A stretch of DNA of 62,846 nucleotides from Pseudomonas putida (lineage in GTDB: Bacteria; Pseudomonadota; Gammaproteobacteria; Pseudomonadales; Pseudomonadaceae), in contig NZ_JANHLE010000031.1 in NCBI RefSeq assembly GCF_028682475.1, forward strand, positions 1 to 62,846, written 5' to 3'. Shown piece by piece: positions 7,967 to 16,440 of this stretch. Each line of letters begins with the position of its first letter. Within the stretch, counting starts at the first letter, position 1. The position numbers and the translations under genes were made by a program. A model generated the notes under the pieces. That model ran no database searches, was not told where the DNA came from, and saw only the letters and a program-made list of their open reading frames with translations.

Positions 7967-8692
7967 TCAGTCCAGCCGCGCACCTACGCGCAGGGCGACC
8001 TCGCGGGTCCAGCGGGTCAGGCGTTCGCTGTTCTGCTGGGCGCGAATGGCCGGGGCCATCAGGCTGATTGCGCCGTGCAAACGGTTGCGGCTATCGAGCA
8101 CCGGGGCACTGACACCCCAGATACCGTCGTCGATTTCGCCAAGGCTGACGGCGTAGCCCTGGTCGCGAATGGGGATGAAGCTGTGCAGATAGGCCTCGAT
8201 GCCGTCAGCATCGACGCCCTGTTCGTGGAGGATGGCCTCGCTGCGCTCCGGCGCCATATGCGCCAGCAACACCCGCGCCGAGGCCCCCACCAGCAGCGGC
8301 TGGGCCAGGCCCTTCTGATAGCAGCAACGCAGCGGTTGCGGGCTGTCGATCAGCTCGATGCAGATCGCCTGGCCATTGCTCGGCACCATCAGCGCTACGC
8401 TTTCCCGGCTCAACTCGGCCAGGCGCTTGAGCTCAGGCAAGGCTTGCGATACCAGCAGCGCTTCCCGGTCGAACTTGTTCGCCAGTTGCAGGCAGGCCGG
8501 CCCCGGCAGGTAGCGGCCGTGACCGTTGTCTTCCGCCAGCCCCCAGCGCAGCAGGGTTTTCAGGTGCCGATAGGTGCTGCTCAGGGGCTGTGCCAGTTGC
8601 AGGCTCAGTTCCTTGGCCGACAGCGCCTCATTGGCCTGGCCCAGGGCGACGAGGATCTGCAGCAAGCGATCGGTGGGGGTGGTGTAGTTCAT
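7967..8692 (-). CDS. IclR family transcriptional regulator
   Basis: DNA-binding regulator of 241 aa. The N-terminal winged helix-turn-helix spans about residues 5-65 (TDRLLQILVALGQANEALSAKELS... SSTYRHLKTLL). A C-terminal IclR effector domain follows, with ...SVALMVPSNGQAICIE, GASARVLLAHM and YAVSLGEIDDGIWGVSAPV. The open frame extends upstream, but ATG 8692 has a strong AGGAG site 6 nt ahead and gives the family length. It is the first gene of the unit with the formimidoylglutamase and gltS and most likely controls it together with itself. The effector is unknown. Confidence 0.92.
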   Translation of the reverse strand: MNYTTPTDRLLQILVALGQANEALSAKELSLQLAQPLSSTYRHLKTLLRWGLAEDNGHGRYLPGPACLQLANKFDREALLVSQALPELKRLAELSRESVALMVPSNGQAICIELIDSPQPLRCCYQKGLAQPLLVGASARVLLAHMAPERSEAILHEQGVDADGIEAYLHSFIPIRDQGYAVSLGEIDDGIWGVSAPVLDSRNRLHGAISLMAPAIRAQQNSERLTRWTREVALRVGARLD

Positions 8693-8808
8693 GTGTGCTC
8701 CTTGCGAACATGGTGCACAGGGTTTTCCCAAAGGGTGAAACAGGATTCCCACTAAGTGGGAAATTTCGCAATTAAAAGCGATGAGGGGTGTGTAAACCGC
8801 AGACAGGA

Positions 8809-9372
8809 TCAGGCCGACAATGACTTGCCGCAGCGCCCGTAGACCACTATCTCGCCAGCGGTGGCGATTACCAGGCTCAAGCCGGTGTAGGAAAACCCGA
8901 ACGCCCTGACCTCCAGCTCGACCCCGAGCTTGTGGAACAGCGCTGGCCGGTGGTAGCGCGCACCGTGCAACCACGAGCCCGGTTCGACCAGCAGCAGGTG
9001 CTGCTCGGGCCAGGCCAGAACGATGTCCTCGACCATCCAGCCATCGGCAGTGGCCAGCGGCAGGCCGCCGCCATTGATACCGGCCATGCGGATCACCCGC
9101 TCGTGCAACGGGCCGATGCCGCGGGTTTCCAGGTGGCGGTCGCTGCCGAGGTTGTCAGTGCGGTCGCGGGCGACTTTCTCCCCGCTCTGGCAGTCGATCA
9201 CGCTACGCCCGGAGCTGGAAGCGACCAGCAGCAGTTCGCTGTCACGGTCAAAGCCGATTTCCAGCAAGCCAGCGATGGTCGTTCGCGTCTTCAGCTGCCA
9301 CGGCTCCGGCGCAGGCGCGACCTGAAGCTGTTCGATCACCCGGCGCAGCGGGTCAAGATGAGATGAGGGCAT
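8809..9372 (-). CDS. Hypothetical protein
   Basis: I do not recognise a family for this 187-aa protein. It has no signal peptide or membrane helix. The sequence reads as alternating short beta-like segments (LLEIGFDRDSELLLVASSSGRSVID, WMVEDIVLAWPEQHLLLVEPGSW, AFGFSYTGLSLVIATAGEIVVYG), suggesting a beta-propeller-like or all-beta fold. Codon use matches its neighbours. It is transcribed toward the IclR gene, 116 nt away, and divergently from the GlxA-type regulator. ATG 9372 has only a weak AGAG site. Confidence 0.7.
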   Translation of the reverse strand: MPSSHLDPLRRVIEQLQVAPAPEPWQLKTRTTIAGLLEIGFDRDSELLLVASSSGRSVIDCQSGEKVARDRTDNLGSDRHLETRGIGPLHERVIRMAGINGGGLPLATADGWMVEDIVLAWPEQHLLLVEPGSWLHGARYHRPALFHKLGVELEVRAFGFSYTGLSLVIATAGEIVVYGRCGKSLSA

Positions 9373-9514
9373 GTCGCGACTCTGCTGTTAGGGGTATTTG
9401 CATCAAGTCTTGCCGCACTGATGCATGGATCCTACAACGACCAGGCGCCCGCCCGTTACCCCAAGAGGCTCTGGCGCACAAAGATGAGCCTGCGGTGTAT
9501 TCGCATCCCCAAGG

Positions 9515-10579
9515 ATGTCAGGCATGATCATCAGCGCACGCTGTACCCATCCATGCCCTGCGGAGCCGAAATTGCCCACCCCTCGCCACTTCAGCCAGAA
9601 ATCCAGTACAACAAACATGCTGAACCTCAAACACCCGGGGGCGGCGGCCTCGCCGGCCTACCATGTCGGCTTCCTGCTGCTGGAAAACTTCTCCATGGCC
9701 AGCTTCACCGTGGCCATGGATGTGCTGGTCACCGCCAACCTGCTGCAGAACAACCTGTTCGTCAGCACACCGCTATCACTGGGCAGTGAGCGGGTGGTCA
9801 GCGACCTGGGCCTGGAAATCTATGCCGCCAACTGTGAGCGCAGCGTCCTCGACACGCTGGACATGCTGGTGGTTTGCGGGGGACTGCGCACGCCACTCAA
9901 ATACCCGGAGCTGGACCGCCTGCTGAGCGAGGCGGCAAGCCATGGACTGGCTCTGGGCGGGCTGTGGAACGGTGCCTACTTTCTCGGCCGTGCCGGGGTG
10001 CTGACGGACTACAGTTGCACCATTCACCCCGAGCAACGGGCGAGCCTGGCCGAGCTCAGTGCGCAAAGCACGATTACCCCGGCAAGCTTTGTCCTCGACC
10101 GCGACCGTTTGACCGCAGCCAGCCCCAATGGCGCGCTGGAAATGATGCTGGCACTGCTCAAGCTGCAACAGGGCGAAGCGCTGGCGGCCGGGGTCGAGGA
10201 GATTCTGGCGTTCTCCGGGGCGCGCTTCCGGCGGGTCGACAGCAGTTCGAAAAAATCCATGAGCGCACCGCTACGGACCATCGTCGAACTGATGGAAAAC
10301 AACCTGGAAGAAACCTTGAGCCTGGATCAGCTGGCCACCTACAGCGGTCGCTCGCGCCGCCAGATCGACCGGCTGTTCCAGGCGCAACTGGGCACCTCCC
10401 CCAGCCGCTACTACATGGAACTGCGCATTACCAAGAGCCGGCGCTTGCTGCAGTATTCCGACCTGCCGTTGATGGATGTGGCGATTGCCTGTGGCTTTGT
10501 CTCGGTTTCGCATTTCAGCAAGTGCTACAGCGCCTACTTCGGCTACCCGCCTTCGCGTGAACAGCGGCTGGGCGAGTAG
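9515..10579 (+). CDS. GlxA family transcriptional regulator (DJ-1/PfpI domain + AraC HTH)
   Basis: Activator-type regulator with an N-terminal DJ-1/PfpI-like ligand domain (YHVGFLLLENFSMASF... to about residue 215) and a C-terminal AraC/XylS DNA-binding domain (LSLDQLATYSGRSRRQIDRLFQAQLG, then LMDVAIACGFVSVSHFSKCY). Pseudomonas members of this class control use of arginine, glycine betaine, carnitine and similar nitrogen compounds. The start is uncertain: ATG 9515, 9524 and 9617 are all in frame, and homologous sequence begins soon after 9617. Its 3' end overlaps the convergent exporter gene by 37 bp. The target genes are not evident. Confidence 0.88.
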   Translation: MSGMIISARCTHPCPAEPKLPTPRHFSQKSSTTNMLNLKHPGAAASPAYHVGFLLLENFSMASFTVAMDVLVTANLLQNNLFVSTPLSLGSERVVSDLGLEIYAANCERSVLDTLDMLVVCGGLRTPLKYPELDRLLSEAASHGLALGGLWNGAYFLGRAGVLTDYSCTIHPEQRASLAELSAQSTITPASFVLDRDRLTAASPNGALEMMLALLKLQQGEALAAGVEEILAFSGARFRRVDSSSKKSMSAPLRTIVELMENNLEETLSLDQLATYSGRSRRQIDRLFQAQLGTSPSRYYMELRITKSRRLLQYSDLPLMDVAIACGFVSVSHFSKCYSAYFGYPPSREQRLGE

Positions 10580-11481
10580 CCGCGGCGACTGCTGTTCAGG
10601 CTCAGGCCGCCTTCCACCACCAGCACCAGCACCGCCAGCCAGATAGCGATGTAAGTGGGCCATTGCGCCGGGGCGATGCTTTCCCCCAGCAGGATCGCGG
10701 CCAGCACCAGCAGAACTGGCTCAACGTAGATCAACAAGCCGAACAGCGTCAGGTTCAAGCGTGGCCCCGACAGCGCTTGCAGGGCCAGCGCAGACGCACT
10801 GATCGCCCCGAGCCCGGCGACCAGCCACGGCAGGTTTGAGCCACTGGCGGCGACGTCCAGCACGACCCCGCCCTTGAGCACGAAAAACAGGCTGACCGGC
10901 AGGCTCAGGCTCATGTCGAACCACAGGCCGCCCATGTTGTTGCTGTCGCTGACCCGCCGCAGCCAGAAGTACAGCGGATACCCCAGTGCCACAGCCAGCA
11001 CCGGCCAGGTGATGGCCTTGGCAATGGCAATCTGGTTGATGATGCCCAGCGCCGCCAGCGCGCAGGCCAGCAGTTGCAGGCGGCTGATGTTGTCATTGAA
11101 GGCCAGACGGCCGACGATCACCATGGTCAGTGGCATGAGGAAATAGCCAAGCGACACATCAAGGCCATAGCCATTGATCGGCGCCCACATGAACAACCAC
11201 AACTGCACCCCGAGCAGCGCCGCCGACAACAGGCGCACAGCCCAGAACCCGCGCTCTTGCAGCAACCGCTGAAACAAACGGCGCACCTCGTGCCAGTGGC
11301 CGCTGGCGATCACCATCAGGGTCAGGCACGGCACGGTCAGGAGAATCCGCCAGCCGTAGATTTCGTCGCCGGCCAAGGGTTCAAGCAAATGGGTATAGGC
11401 GTACATCACGGCAAACAGCACCGACGCCAGTACGTTGAGCAGCACGCCCAGGGCGGCATTAGGGGTAGCGGGCGGGTGCAT
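10543..11481 (-). CDS. RarD/EamA-type drug-metabolite transporter
   Basis: Inner-membrane DMT-superfamily protein of 312 aa with ten predicted helices. RarD-like features are ASVLFAVMYAYTHLLEPLAGDEIYGWRILLTVP at the N-terminus and GYFLMPLTMVIVGRLAFNDNISRLQ in the middle. The longer open frame reaches 11676, but ATG 11481 has a GAAGGA site 8 nt upstream and begins just before the first helix. The stop lies inside the 3' end of the convergent GlxA-type gene. It is divergent from the Lrp-type regulator gene beside it, which is a likely controller. Confidence 0.87.
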   Translation of the reverse strand: MHPPATPNAALGVLLNVLASVLFAVMYAYTHLLEPLAGDEIYGWRILLTVPCLTLMVIASGHWHEVRRLFQRLLQERGFWAVRLLSAALLGVQLWLFMWAPINGYGLDVSLGYFLMPLTMVIVGRLAFNDNISRLQLLACALAALGIINQIAIAKAITWPVLAVALGYPLYFWLRRVSDSNNMGGLWFDMSLSLPVSLFFVLKGGVVLDVAASGSNLPWLVAGLGAISASALALQALSGPRLNLTLFGLLIYVEPVLLVLAAILLGESIAPAQWPTYIAIWLAVLVLVVEGGLSLNSSRRGYSPSRCSREGG

Positions 11482-11580
11482 GGTGGTGTCCTTCACGAGG
11501 GGAGCGGTCGGTGATAATTTATTGCGTCGCGCCTGATAAGTGCCCTCGTTTTTCACCCTCAAGATGAGAAAATTTTGCAC

Positions 11581-12051
11581 ATGAAAGCCGCACTGGATGA
11601 TTTCGACCTGGCCCTGCTCAACCTCCTGCAGCAAGACAACAGCCTGCCGCTGCGGGAGCTGGCCGAGCGCGTGCACTTGTCGTCAGCCTCCGTGCAGCGG
11701 CGCATCCAGCGGCTGAAGACAGCCGGCTTTATCCAGGCCAACGCAGCAGTGGTCGATCCGGAAAAAGTCGGTCAGGTGATTACCTTGATGGTCGAGGTGC
11801 ATGCCGACCGCACCCAGTCGGCAGACCTTGAGCTGATGAAGCAGGCCTTTTCCGGGCCCGAGATCCAGCAGTGCTACTACGTTACCGGCGATGCCGACTT
11901 CATGCTGGTGCTGACGGTGGCGAGCATGAGCGAGTTTCAGGCCCTCACTCAACGGCTGTTTCACGACAACCCGAACGTGAAGTGGTTTCGCACCATTGTC
12001 GTGCTGGAGCGGGTGAAATCGACCTTGCATGTGCCGATTGCTCCGCAATGA
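11581..12051 (+). CDS. Lrp/AsnC family transcriptional regulator
   Basis: Small regulator of 156 aa. The N-terminal AsnC-type HTH is DFDLALLNLLQQDNSLPLRELAERVHLSSASVQRRIQRL. A C-terminal RAM ligand domain follows, with VTGDADFMLVLTVASMSEFQAL. It probably senses an amino acid. An in-frame TTG at 11575 is a possible alternative start; ATG 11581 is preferred. It lies 99 nt from the divergent RarD-like exporter gene, the classical layout of an Lrp-type regulator controlling an amino-acid exporter. Confidence 0.93.
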   Translation: MKAALDDFDLALLNLLQQDNSLPLRELAERVHLSSASVQRRIQRLKTAGFIQANAAVVDPEKVGQVITLMVEVHADRTQSADLELMKQAFSGPEIQQCYYVTGDADFMLVLTVASMSEFQALTQRLFHDNPNVKWFRTIVVLERVKSTLHVPIAPQ

Positions 12052-12053
12052 AA

Positions 12054-12515
12054 TCAGTTCTGCTCTAACGCCTGGCGCAACTCTTCGGCCGTGGCGAATT
12101 CGCGCTGACTGACCACCTGCCCCTTGTCCAGCTGCAACCACAACACCTTGTCTTCAGCACCGGCATAACGCGTGGCGACGCTGCCCTCACGGTCCAGCAG
12201 CACGCGGTAGCTGTAGTCGCGCATCGCCGGGATGGCGAAGAGCCTGGAAATCAACGCCGGCATGCGTTGAATGTCAGCGACGAACACAGTTTGGCGGGCT
12301 TCCAGGTAACCCTTGGGACGGTCGGCCAAGGCCGCCTTGACCAGCTTGGCACCGTCCATGTTGCGTGCTACCAGCAAGGTGCGGGTCTGGTCGTTGAGGC
12401 TGTAGGCCTGGTCATACTGGTCAAGCAGGGTCCAGGGCGCCAGGCGCTCGCCGACTTCGACCGCCTGGGCCAGCAGCGGGGACAGGCTCAAGAGTAGGGC
12501 TATGACGTATTTCAC
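12054..12515 (-). CDS. Secreted thioredoxin-fold protein, YtfJ-like
   Basis: A 153-aa protein with a signal peptide (VKYVIALLLSLSPLLAQA, cleavage near residue 18). The body has thioredoxin-like spacing but no CxxC pair, as in YtfJ-type proteins: VGERLAPWTLLDQYDQAYSL, then FVADIQRMPALISRLFAIPAM and a C-terminal ...DKGQVVSQREFATAEELRQAL. The start is a GTG at 12515 with GAGGT 7 nt upstream, which puts the signal peptide at the N-terminus. A longer upstream frame is unlikely. Function is unknown; a periplasmic location is inferred. Confidence 0.72.
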   Translation of the reverse strand: MKYVIALLLSLSPLLAQAVEVGERLAPWTLLDQYDQAYSLNDQTRTLLVARNMDGAKLVKAALADRPKGYLEARQTVFVADIQRMPALISRLFAIPAMRDYSYRVLLDREGSVATRYAGAEDKVLWLQLDKGQVVSQREFATAEELRQALEQN

Positions 12516-12728
12516 AAGTGACCTCGGTGGGTGTAGGGGAATGCAGCGCTCATGGTAGGCCGTTGCCGCCGAGCCAGTCCACGCATGGGCAAACCCTGAA
12601 ACAAATAAAACAAAAGGATATAAAAATAACAAAACAATCTAACTAAACAGAATAAACAAATTGAAGCACATTCTCGGGCTGCTTATATTTTTGGACACCA
12701 ACCGTCCTTGAGTCTCTGGAGTCCGCCC

Positions 12729-13709
12729 ATGCCGCAACAGCCCCACTCTCCCCTGCGCCGCTTGCTCACTGGCGGCTTGATTGCCGTCTTCGCCGCCCTG
12801 CTGCTACCCGGCCAAAGCGCCGTGGCCGAGCCCACCAAAACCCTGCGCATCGGCTATCAGAAATTCAACAGCATCAACATCCTCAAAGGCAGCGGCGCCC
12901 TGGAAAAAGCCCTGGCGCCACAAGGCGTGAGCGTCAGCTGGTACGAGTTCGCCGCAGGCCCGCAACTGCTCGAAGCGTTGAGCACCGGCGCCATCGACCT
13001 CGGCCATGCCGCCGATGCACCGTCGGTGTTCGCCCAGGCGGCAGGCAAGCCGGTGGTGTACCTGGCCGCCGAGCAACCCTACCCACGCGGCATCGGCCTG
13101 GTGGTCCGTGAGCAGGACAAGATCGCCAATGTCCAGGCCCTCAAGGGTCAGCGCGTGGCCACCGGCCGCGGCTGGAACGCCCAGTACCTGCTGGCCGTGG
13201 CCCTGCAGGATGCCGGCCTGAGCTACAAGGACATCACCCCGGCCTACGTCAACAACGCCGCCGACGCGGTGGCAGCACTGCAGTCGGGCAGTGTCCAGGC
13301 CGTGACCCTGTGGGACCCGTTCCTGGCTGCTGCGGAGAAACAACCGGGGCTGAAGAATCTGCGTGACGGCAGCGGCCTGTCCAACAACCGCACCTTCTAC
13401 CTGTCGTCTGCCACCTTCGCCGACAACAACCGCGCGCTGCTCAAGACCTTCTTCAGCGAACTGGCCAAGGTCAGCGACTGGGCCAACCACAAACCCGATG
13501 AAGTGGCCGCCCTGCTCGCCCCGCAACTGGGCATCGGCGCCGATGTACTGCAGGTGGCCAGCGAGCGACGCAACTACAATGCCGTGCCGATCGACAGCAA
13601 AATCACCGCCGAACAACAGAAACTGGCCGACACTTTCCAGGGCCTGGGCCTGATTCCCAAGGCCCTGCGGGTGGCCGATGCGGTGTACCCGGTCTCGGTG
13701 CTGCCCTGA
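12729..13709 (+). CDS. Aliphatic sulfonate/taurine-type ABC transporter substrate-binding protein
   Basis: Periplasmic binding protein of the SsuA/TauA family, 326 aa. It has a signal peptide (RRLLTGGLIAVFAALLLPGQSAVA) followed by KTLRIGYQKFNSINILKGSGALEKALAPQG, the SsuA-type GAIDLGHAADAPSVFAQAAGKP, and ATGRGWNAQYLLAVALQDAGL. ATG 12729 has GGAG 8 nt upstream. No permease or ATPase gene lies beside it, so it is an orphan binding protein that would have to use an SsuBC-type pair elsewhere. The 5' region (12600-12680) is very AT-rich. Expression under sulfur limitation is likely by analogy but is not shown here. Confidence 0.87.
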   Translation: MPQQPHSPLRRLLTGGLIAVFAALLLPGQSAVAEPTKTLRIGYQKFNSINILKGSGALEKALAPQGVSVSWYEFAAGPQLLEALSTGAIDLGHAADAPSVFAQAAGKPVVYLAAEQPYPRGIGLVVREQDKIANVQALKGQRVATGRGWNAQYLLAVALQDAGLSYKDITPAYVNNAADAVAALQSGSVQAVTLWDPFLAAAEKQPGLKNLRDGSGLSNNRTFYLSSATFADNNRALLKTFFSELAKVSDWANHKPDEVAALLAPQLGIGADVLQVASERRNYNAVPIDSKITAEQQKLADTFQGLGLIPKALRVADAVYPVSVLP

Positions 13710-13764
13710 GCTGAACAGCCTGTAATGCCGACACGCGGATCAGCCCGGTCGGCATTCAGTAATC

Positions 13765-13779
13765 AAATACCGGGTATTT
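13765..13779. promoter_or_regulatory. Palindrome upstream of the ureidoglycine aminohydrolase gene
   Basis: AAATACC-G-GGTATTT, a perfect 7-bp inverted repeat in an AT-rich stretch about 115 nt upstream of the start codon. It could be an operator half-site pair. No regulator gene is adjacent. Confidence 0.35.
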
Positions 13780-13892
13780 CAACATTTAATTTGTGGATAG
13801 CACGACCTTGTCTATATCGTGTCAATGCATCCCCACGCAGCGCCGGCCGGCGCTGCCAGGCACGGGGACACAACAACAAGTCGAGACTGTCC

Positions 13893-14729
13893 ATGTCGAA
13901 ATCTTCTTACTACGCCCCTCACGGTGGGCACCCGGCTCAAACCGAGCTGCTGACAGACCGTGCCATGTTTACCGAAGCCTATGCCGTGATCCCCAAGGGC
14001 GTGATGCGTGACATCGTCACCAGCCACCTGCCGTTCTGGGACAAGATGCGCATGTGGGTCATCGCCCGTCCGCTGACCGGCTTCTCCGAGACCTTCTCGC
14101 AATACATCGTGGAACTGGCGCCAGAAGGCGGCAGCGAGCGTCCTGAGCTGGACAAGAACGCCGAAGCGGTGCTGTTCGTCGTCGAAGGCGAAGTCGACAT
14201 CACCCTGCAAGGCAAGCCGTACACCCTGAAAGAAGGCGGCTACGCCTTCATTCCGCCGGCAGCCGACTGGAGCCTGCGCAACACCAGCGGCAAGAACGTC
14301 ACCTTCCACTGGATCCGCAAGCACTACCAGGTGGTTGAAGGCCTGGCCCTGCCGGAAGCCTTCGTCACCAACGAGAAGGACATCGAGCCGATCCCGATGC
14401 CGGGCACCGACGGCGCCTGGGTCACCACGCGCTTCGTCGACATGGCCGACATGCGCCACGACATGCACGTCAACATCGTGACCTTCCAGCCGGGCGGCGT
14501 CATTCCATTCGCTGAAACTCACGTCATGGAACACGGCCTGTACGTTCTGGAAGGTAAAGCGGTGTACCGCCTGAACCAGGACTGGGTCGAGGTTGAAGCC
14601 GGTGATTTCATGTGGCTGCGTGCCTTCTGCCCGCAAGCCTGCTACTCCGGCGGCCCAGGCCCGTTCCGCTACCTGCTGTACAAGGATGTGAACCGTCATA
14701 TGAACCTGGTGCTGAACCCTCAGCGCTAA
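13893..14729 (+). CDS. allE: (S)-ureidoglycine aminohydrolase, bicupin
   Basis: Predicted Mn2+-dependent bicupin of 278 aa. It releases ammonia from (S)-ureidoglycine to give (S)-ureidoglycolate, downstream of allantoate in purine-ring degradation. Two cupin halves are visible: AVLFVVEGEVDITLQGKPYTLKEGGYAFIPP (about 88-120), and VTFQPGGVIPFAETHVMEHGLYVLEGKAVYRL (about 195-230) with the metal-binding His/Glu set. The open frame begins earlier, but MSKSSYYAPHGGHP is the expected N-terminus. No other allantoin genes adjoin it. A 29-bp perfect hairpin terminator follows the stop codon. Confidence 0.9.
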   Translation: MSKSSYYAPHGGHPAQTELLTDRAMFTEAYAVIPKGVMRDIVTSHLPFWDKMRMWVIARPLTGFSETFSQYIVELAPEGGSERPELDKNAEAVLFVVEGEVDITLQGKPYTLKEGGYAFIPPAADWSLRNTSGKNVTFHWIRKHYQVVEGLALPEAFVTNEKDIEPIPMPGTDGAWVTTRFVDMADMRHDMHVNIVTFQPGGVIPFAETHVMEHGLYVLEGKAVYRLNQDWVEVEAGDFMWLRAFCPQACYSGGPGPFRYLLYKDVNRHMNLVLNPQR

Positions 14730-14731
14730 GC

Positions 14732-14795
14732 CCAGCGTCACTGCAACGAAAAAGCCCGCCGTCATTGGCGGGCTTTTTCGTTGCAGTGACGCTGG
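14732..14795. terminator. Very long perfect hairpin, bidirectional terminator
   Basis: Two 29-nt arms (14732-14760 and 14767-14795) are perfect reverse complements around a 6-nt loop GTCATT. The inner stem is AAAAAGCCCGCC/GGCGGGCTTTTT, a normal intrinsic terminator; the outer 17 bp extend it. It begins 3 nt after the aminohydrolase stop codon and ends 46 nt before the next gene. Confidence 0.95.
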
Positions 14796-14841
14796 CCTAT
14801 GCTAGATAGACCTGACGCCTGCCCGCCTGGAGCCTGTGCCC

Positions 14842-15480
14842 ATGAACCTCAGATCCCTCTGCGGCGCAATCCTGGCCCTGTTGCTGTGCAGCCTTGTCCA
14901 GGCGGCAGATGACTGGCAGCTGGCCAAGGACGAAGACGGCATTCAGGTGTATCTGGATGATGTCACCGGTTCAAAGTACCAGCGCTTTCGCGGCGTAACC
15001 CTGATCAAAGCCGATGTGCGCACCCTCAGTGACCTGCAGGAAAATCTGCGGGTGGCGTGTAAATGGCTGTATGGGTGCAAGACCCTGCGCCTGCTGGATG
15101 TCGAAGGCGACAGCACCTGGGTGTACCTGACCACTGAACTGCCCTGGCCGGCCAGCCCCCGCGACATCGTGATCAAGGTGCAGACCGAGCGCACCGACGA
15201 GGGCGGGCTGATCCGCCACCTCAGCGCCGTTGCCGGCAAGGTCGAACGGCAACCGGGACTGATCCGCGTCCGCCAGCTCAAGGGCCTGTGGACCCTGATC
15301 CCCAAAGGCGAGCAACTCACCGAAGTCACCTATCAACTGGAAGCCGAACCGGCCGGGGACATTCCCTCATGGCTGGCCAATCAGTTCGTCATCGATGCGC
15401 CGATGGTATCGCTGCGCACCTTGCGTGCGGTGGCCGAGCGTCAAGGCCTGCGCCCGGAGCCGGAAACACCCGAAGAATGA
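14842..15480 (+). CDS. START domain-containing secreted protein
   Basis: A 212-aa protein with a signal peptide (LCGAILALLLCSLVQA, cleavage near residue 22) followed by one START/lipid-transfer-like domain: DDWQLAKDEDGIQVYLDDVTGSKYQRFRGV, then WVYLTTELPWPASPRDIVI and a C-terminal helix SWLANQFVIDAPMVSLRTLRAVAERQG. Many Pseudomonas genomes carry one; the ligand is unknown and a periplasmic lipid-binding role is inferred. ATG 14842 has GGAG about 10 nt upstream. The stop codon directly abuts the stop codon of the convergent LysR gene with no intervening base. Confidence 0.85.
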   Translation: MNLRSLCGAILALLLCSLVQAADDWQLAKDEDGIQVYLDDVTGSKYQRFRGVTLIKADVRTLSDLQENLRVACKWLYGCKTLRLLDVEGDSTWVYLTTELPWPASPRDIVIKVQTERTDEGGLIRHLSAVAGKVERQPGLIRVRQLKGLWTLIPKGEQLTEVTYQLEAEPAGDIPSWLANQFVIDAPMVSLRTLRAVAERQGLRPEPETPEE

Positions 15481-16362
15481 CTACACCTCATGGGCTTCGA
15501 GCAGACTTGCCAACACCCCCGCCAGCTCCTTGACCATCGGGTCGGCGGTCGGCCGGTGGACGATGACGATCTCGTAACTGTCGATCACCGGCAGGCCATT
15601 CTGCTCACCCAGCACCGCATGCTCGCGGGTCGCCGCGCGCGGCGGCAGCAGGCTGATGCCCATGCCATCGGCCACTGCGGCCTGGATGCCACTGAGGCTC
15701 GAGCTGGTGAAGCTGATGCGCCAGCGCCGACCCATGCTTTCGATGGCGTTGATCATGTCGTCGCGGTACAGGCCGCGTGGCGGAAAGGTCACCAGGGGAA
15801 TCGGGTCAAGGTCGATCGAAGGCGTGCTGGCACTGTCGATCCACTGCAACTCTTCCGGCCAGCAGGCCACCCCTTCGCGGCTGTTGCGCCGCTGCTTGAG
15901 CAGGACCAGGTCGAGTTCACCGTTGTCGTAGCTCTGGCTCAGGTCCCGGCATAGGCCGCTGGTGACCTCCAGCTTGACCTGCTGGTACTTGCGATTGAAC
16001 GCCGACAAGGCATTGGTGGTGCGCCCCCCGACAAAATCCTCCGGCACTCCGAGGCGCACGGTCACGCCCACGGTGGCGCCGGCCAGGGCTTCGAGCATCT
16101 GGTCATTGAGGGCGAGCATATGCCGGGCGTAGCCGAGCAACGTCTGGCCGGCATCGGTCGGCAGCACATCACGATTGCCACGCACCAGCAGGCGGTGGCC
16201 GACCATGTCTTCCAGGCGCCGCACTTTCTGGCTGACCGTCGACTGAGTGGAATGCAGGCGCGCGGCGGCGGTGGTAAAGCTGCCGCAGTCAGCCACCACG
16301 ACAATGGCCCGAAGCAGGTCAAGATCGAATAACGACCTATTCGGTTTTACACTGATGTCCAT
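15481..16362 (-). CDS. LysR family transcriptional regulator
   Basis: A 293-aa LysR-type regulator. The N-terminal HTH is LDLLRAIVVVADCGSFTTAAARLHSTQSTVSQKVRRLEDMVGHRLL, and the C-terminal substrate domain carries RLGVPEDFVGG and AAVADGMGISLLPPRA. The HTH contains the less common STVSQ helix. It is divergent from the ankyrin-repeat gene (78 nt apart) and convergent with the START-domain gene. The target is not known; the ankyrin gene is a possible one from position alone. Confidence 0.92.
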   Translation of the reverse strand: MDISVKPNRSLFDLDLLRAIVVVADCGSFTTAAARLHSTQSTVSQKVRRLEDMVGHRLLVRGNRDVLPTDAGQTLLGYARHMLALNDQMLEALAGATVGVTVRLGVPEDFVGGRTTNALSAFNRKYQQVKLEVTSGLCRDLSQSYDNGELDLVLLKQRRNSREGVACWPEELQWIDSASTPSIDLDPIPLVTFPPRGLYRDDMINAIESMGRRWRISFTSSSLSGIQAAVADGMGISLLPPRAATREHAVLGEQNGLPVIDSYEIVIVHRPTADPMVKELAGVLASLLEAHEV

Positions 16363-16440
16363 GCGAATATTTAACTTCTAAATGACGAGCACGATTTCTA
16401 TCATGACCCCCTTCACAGAACAACACACGGAGACAAGCGG

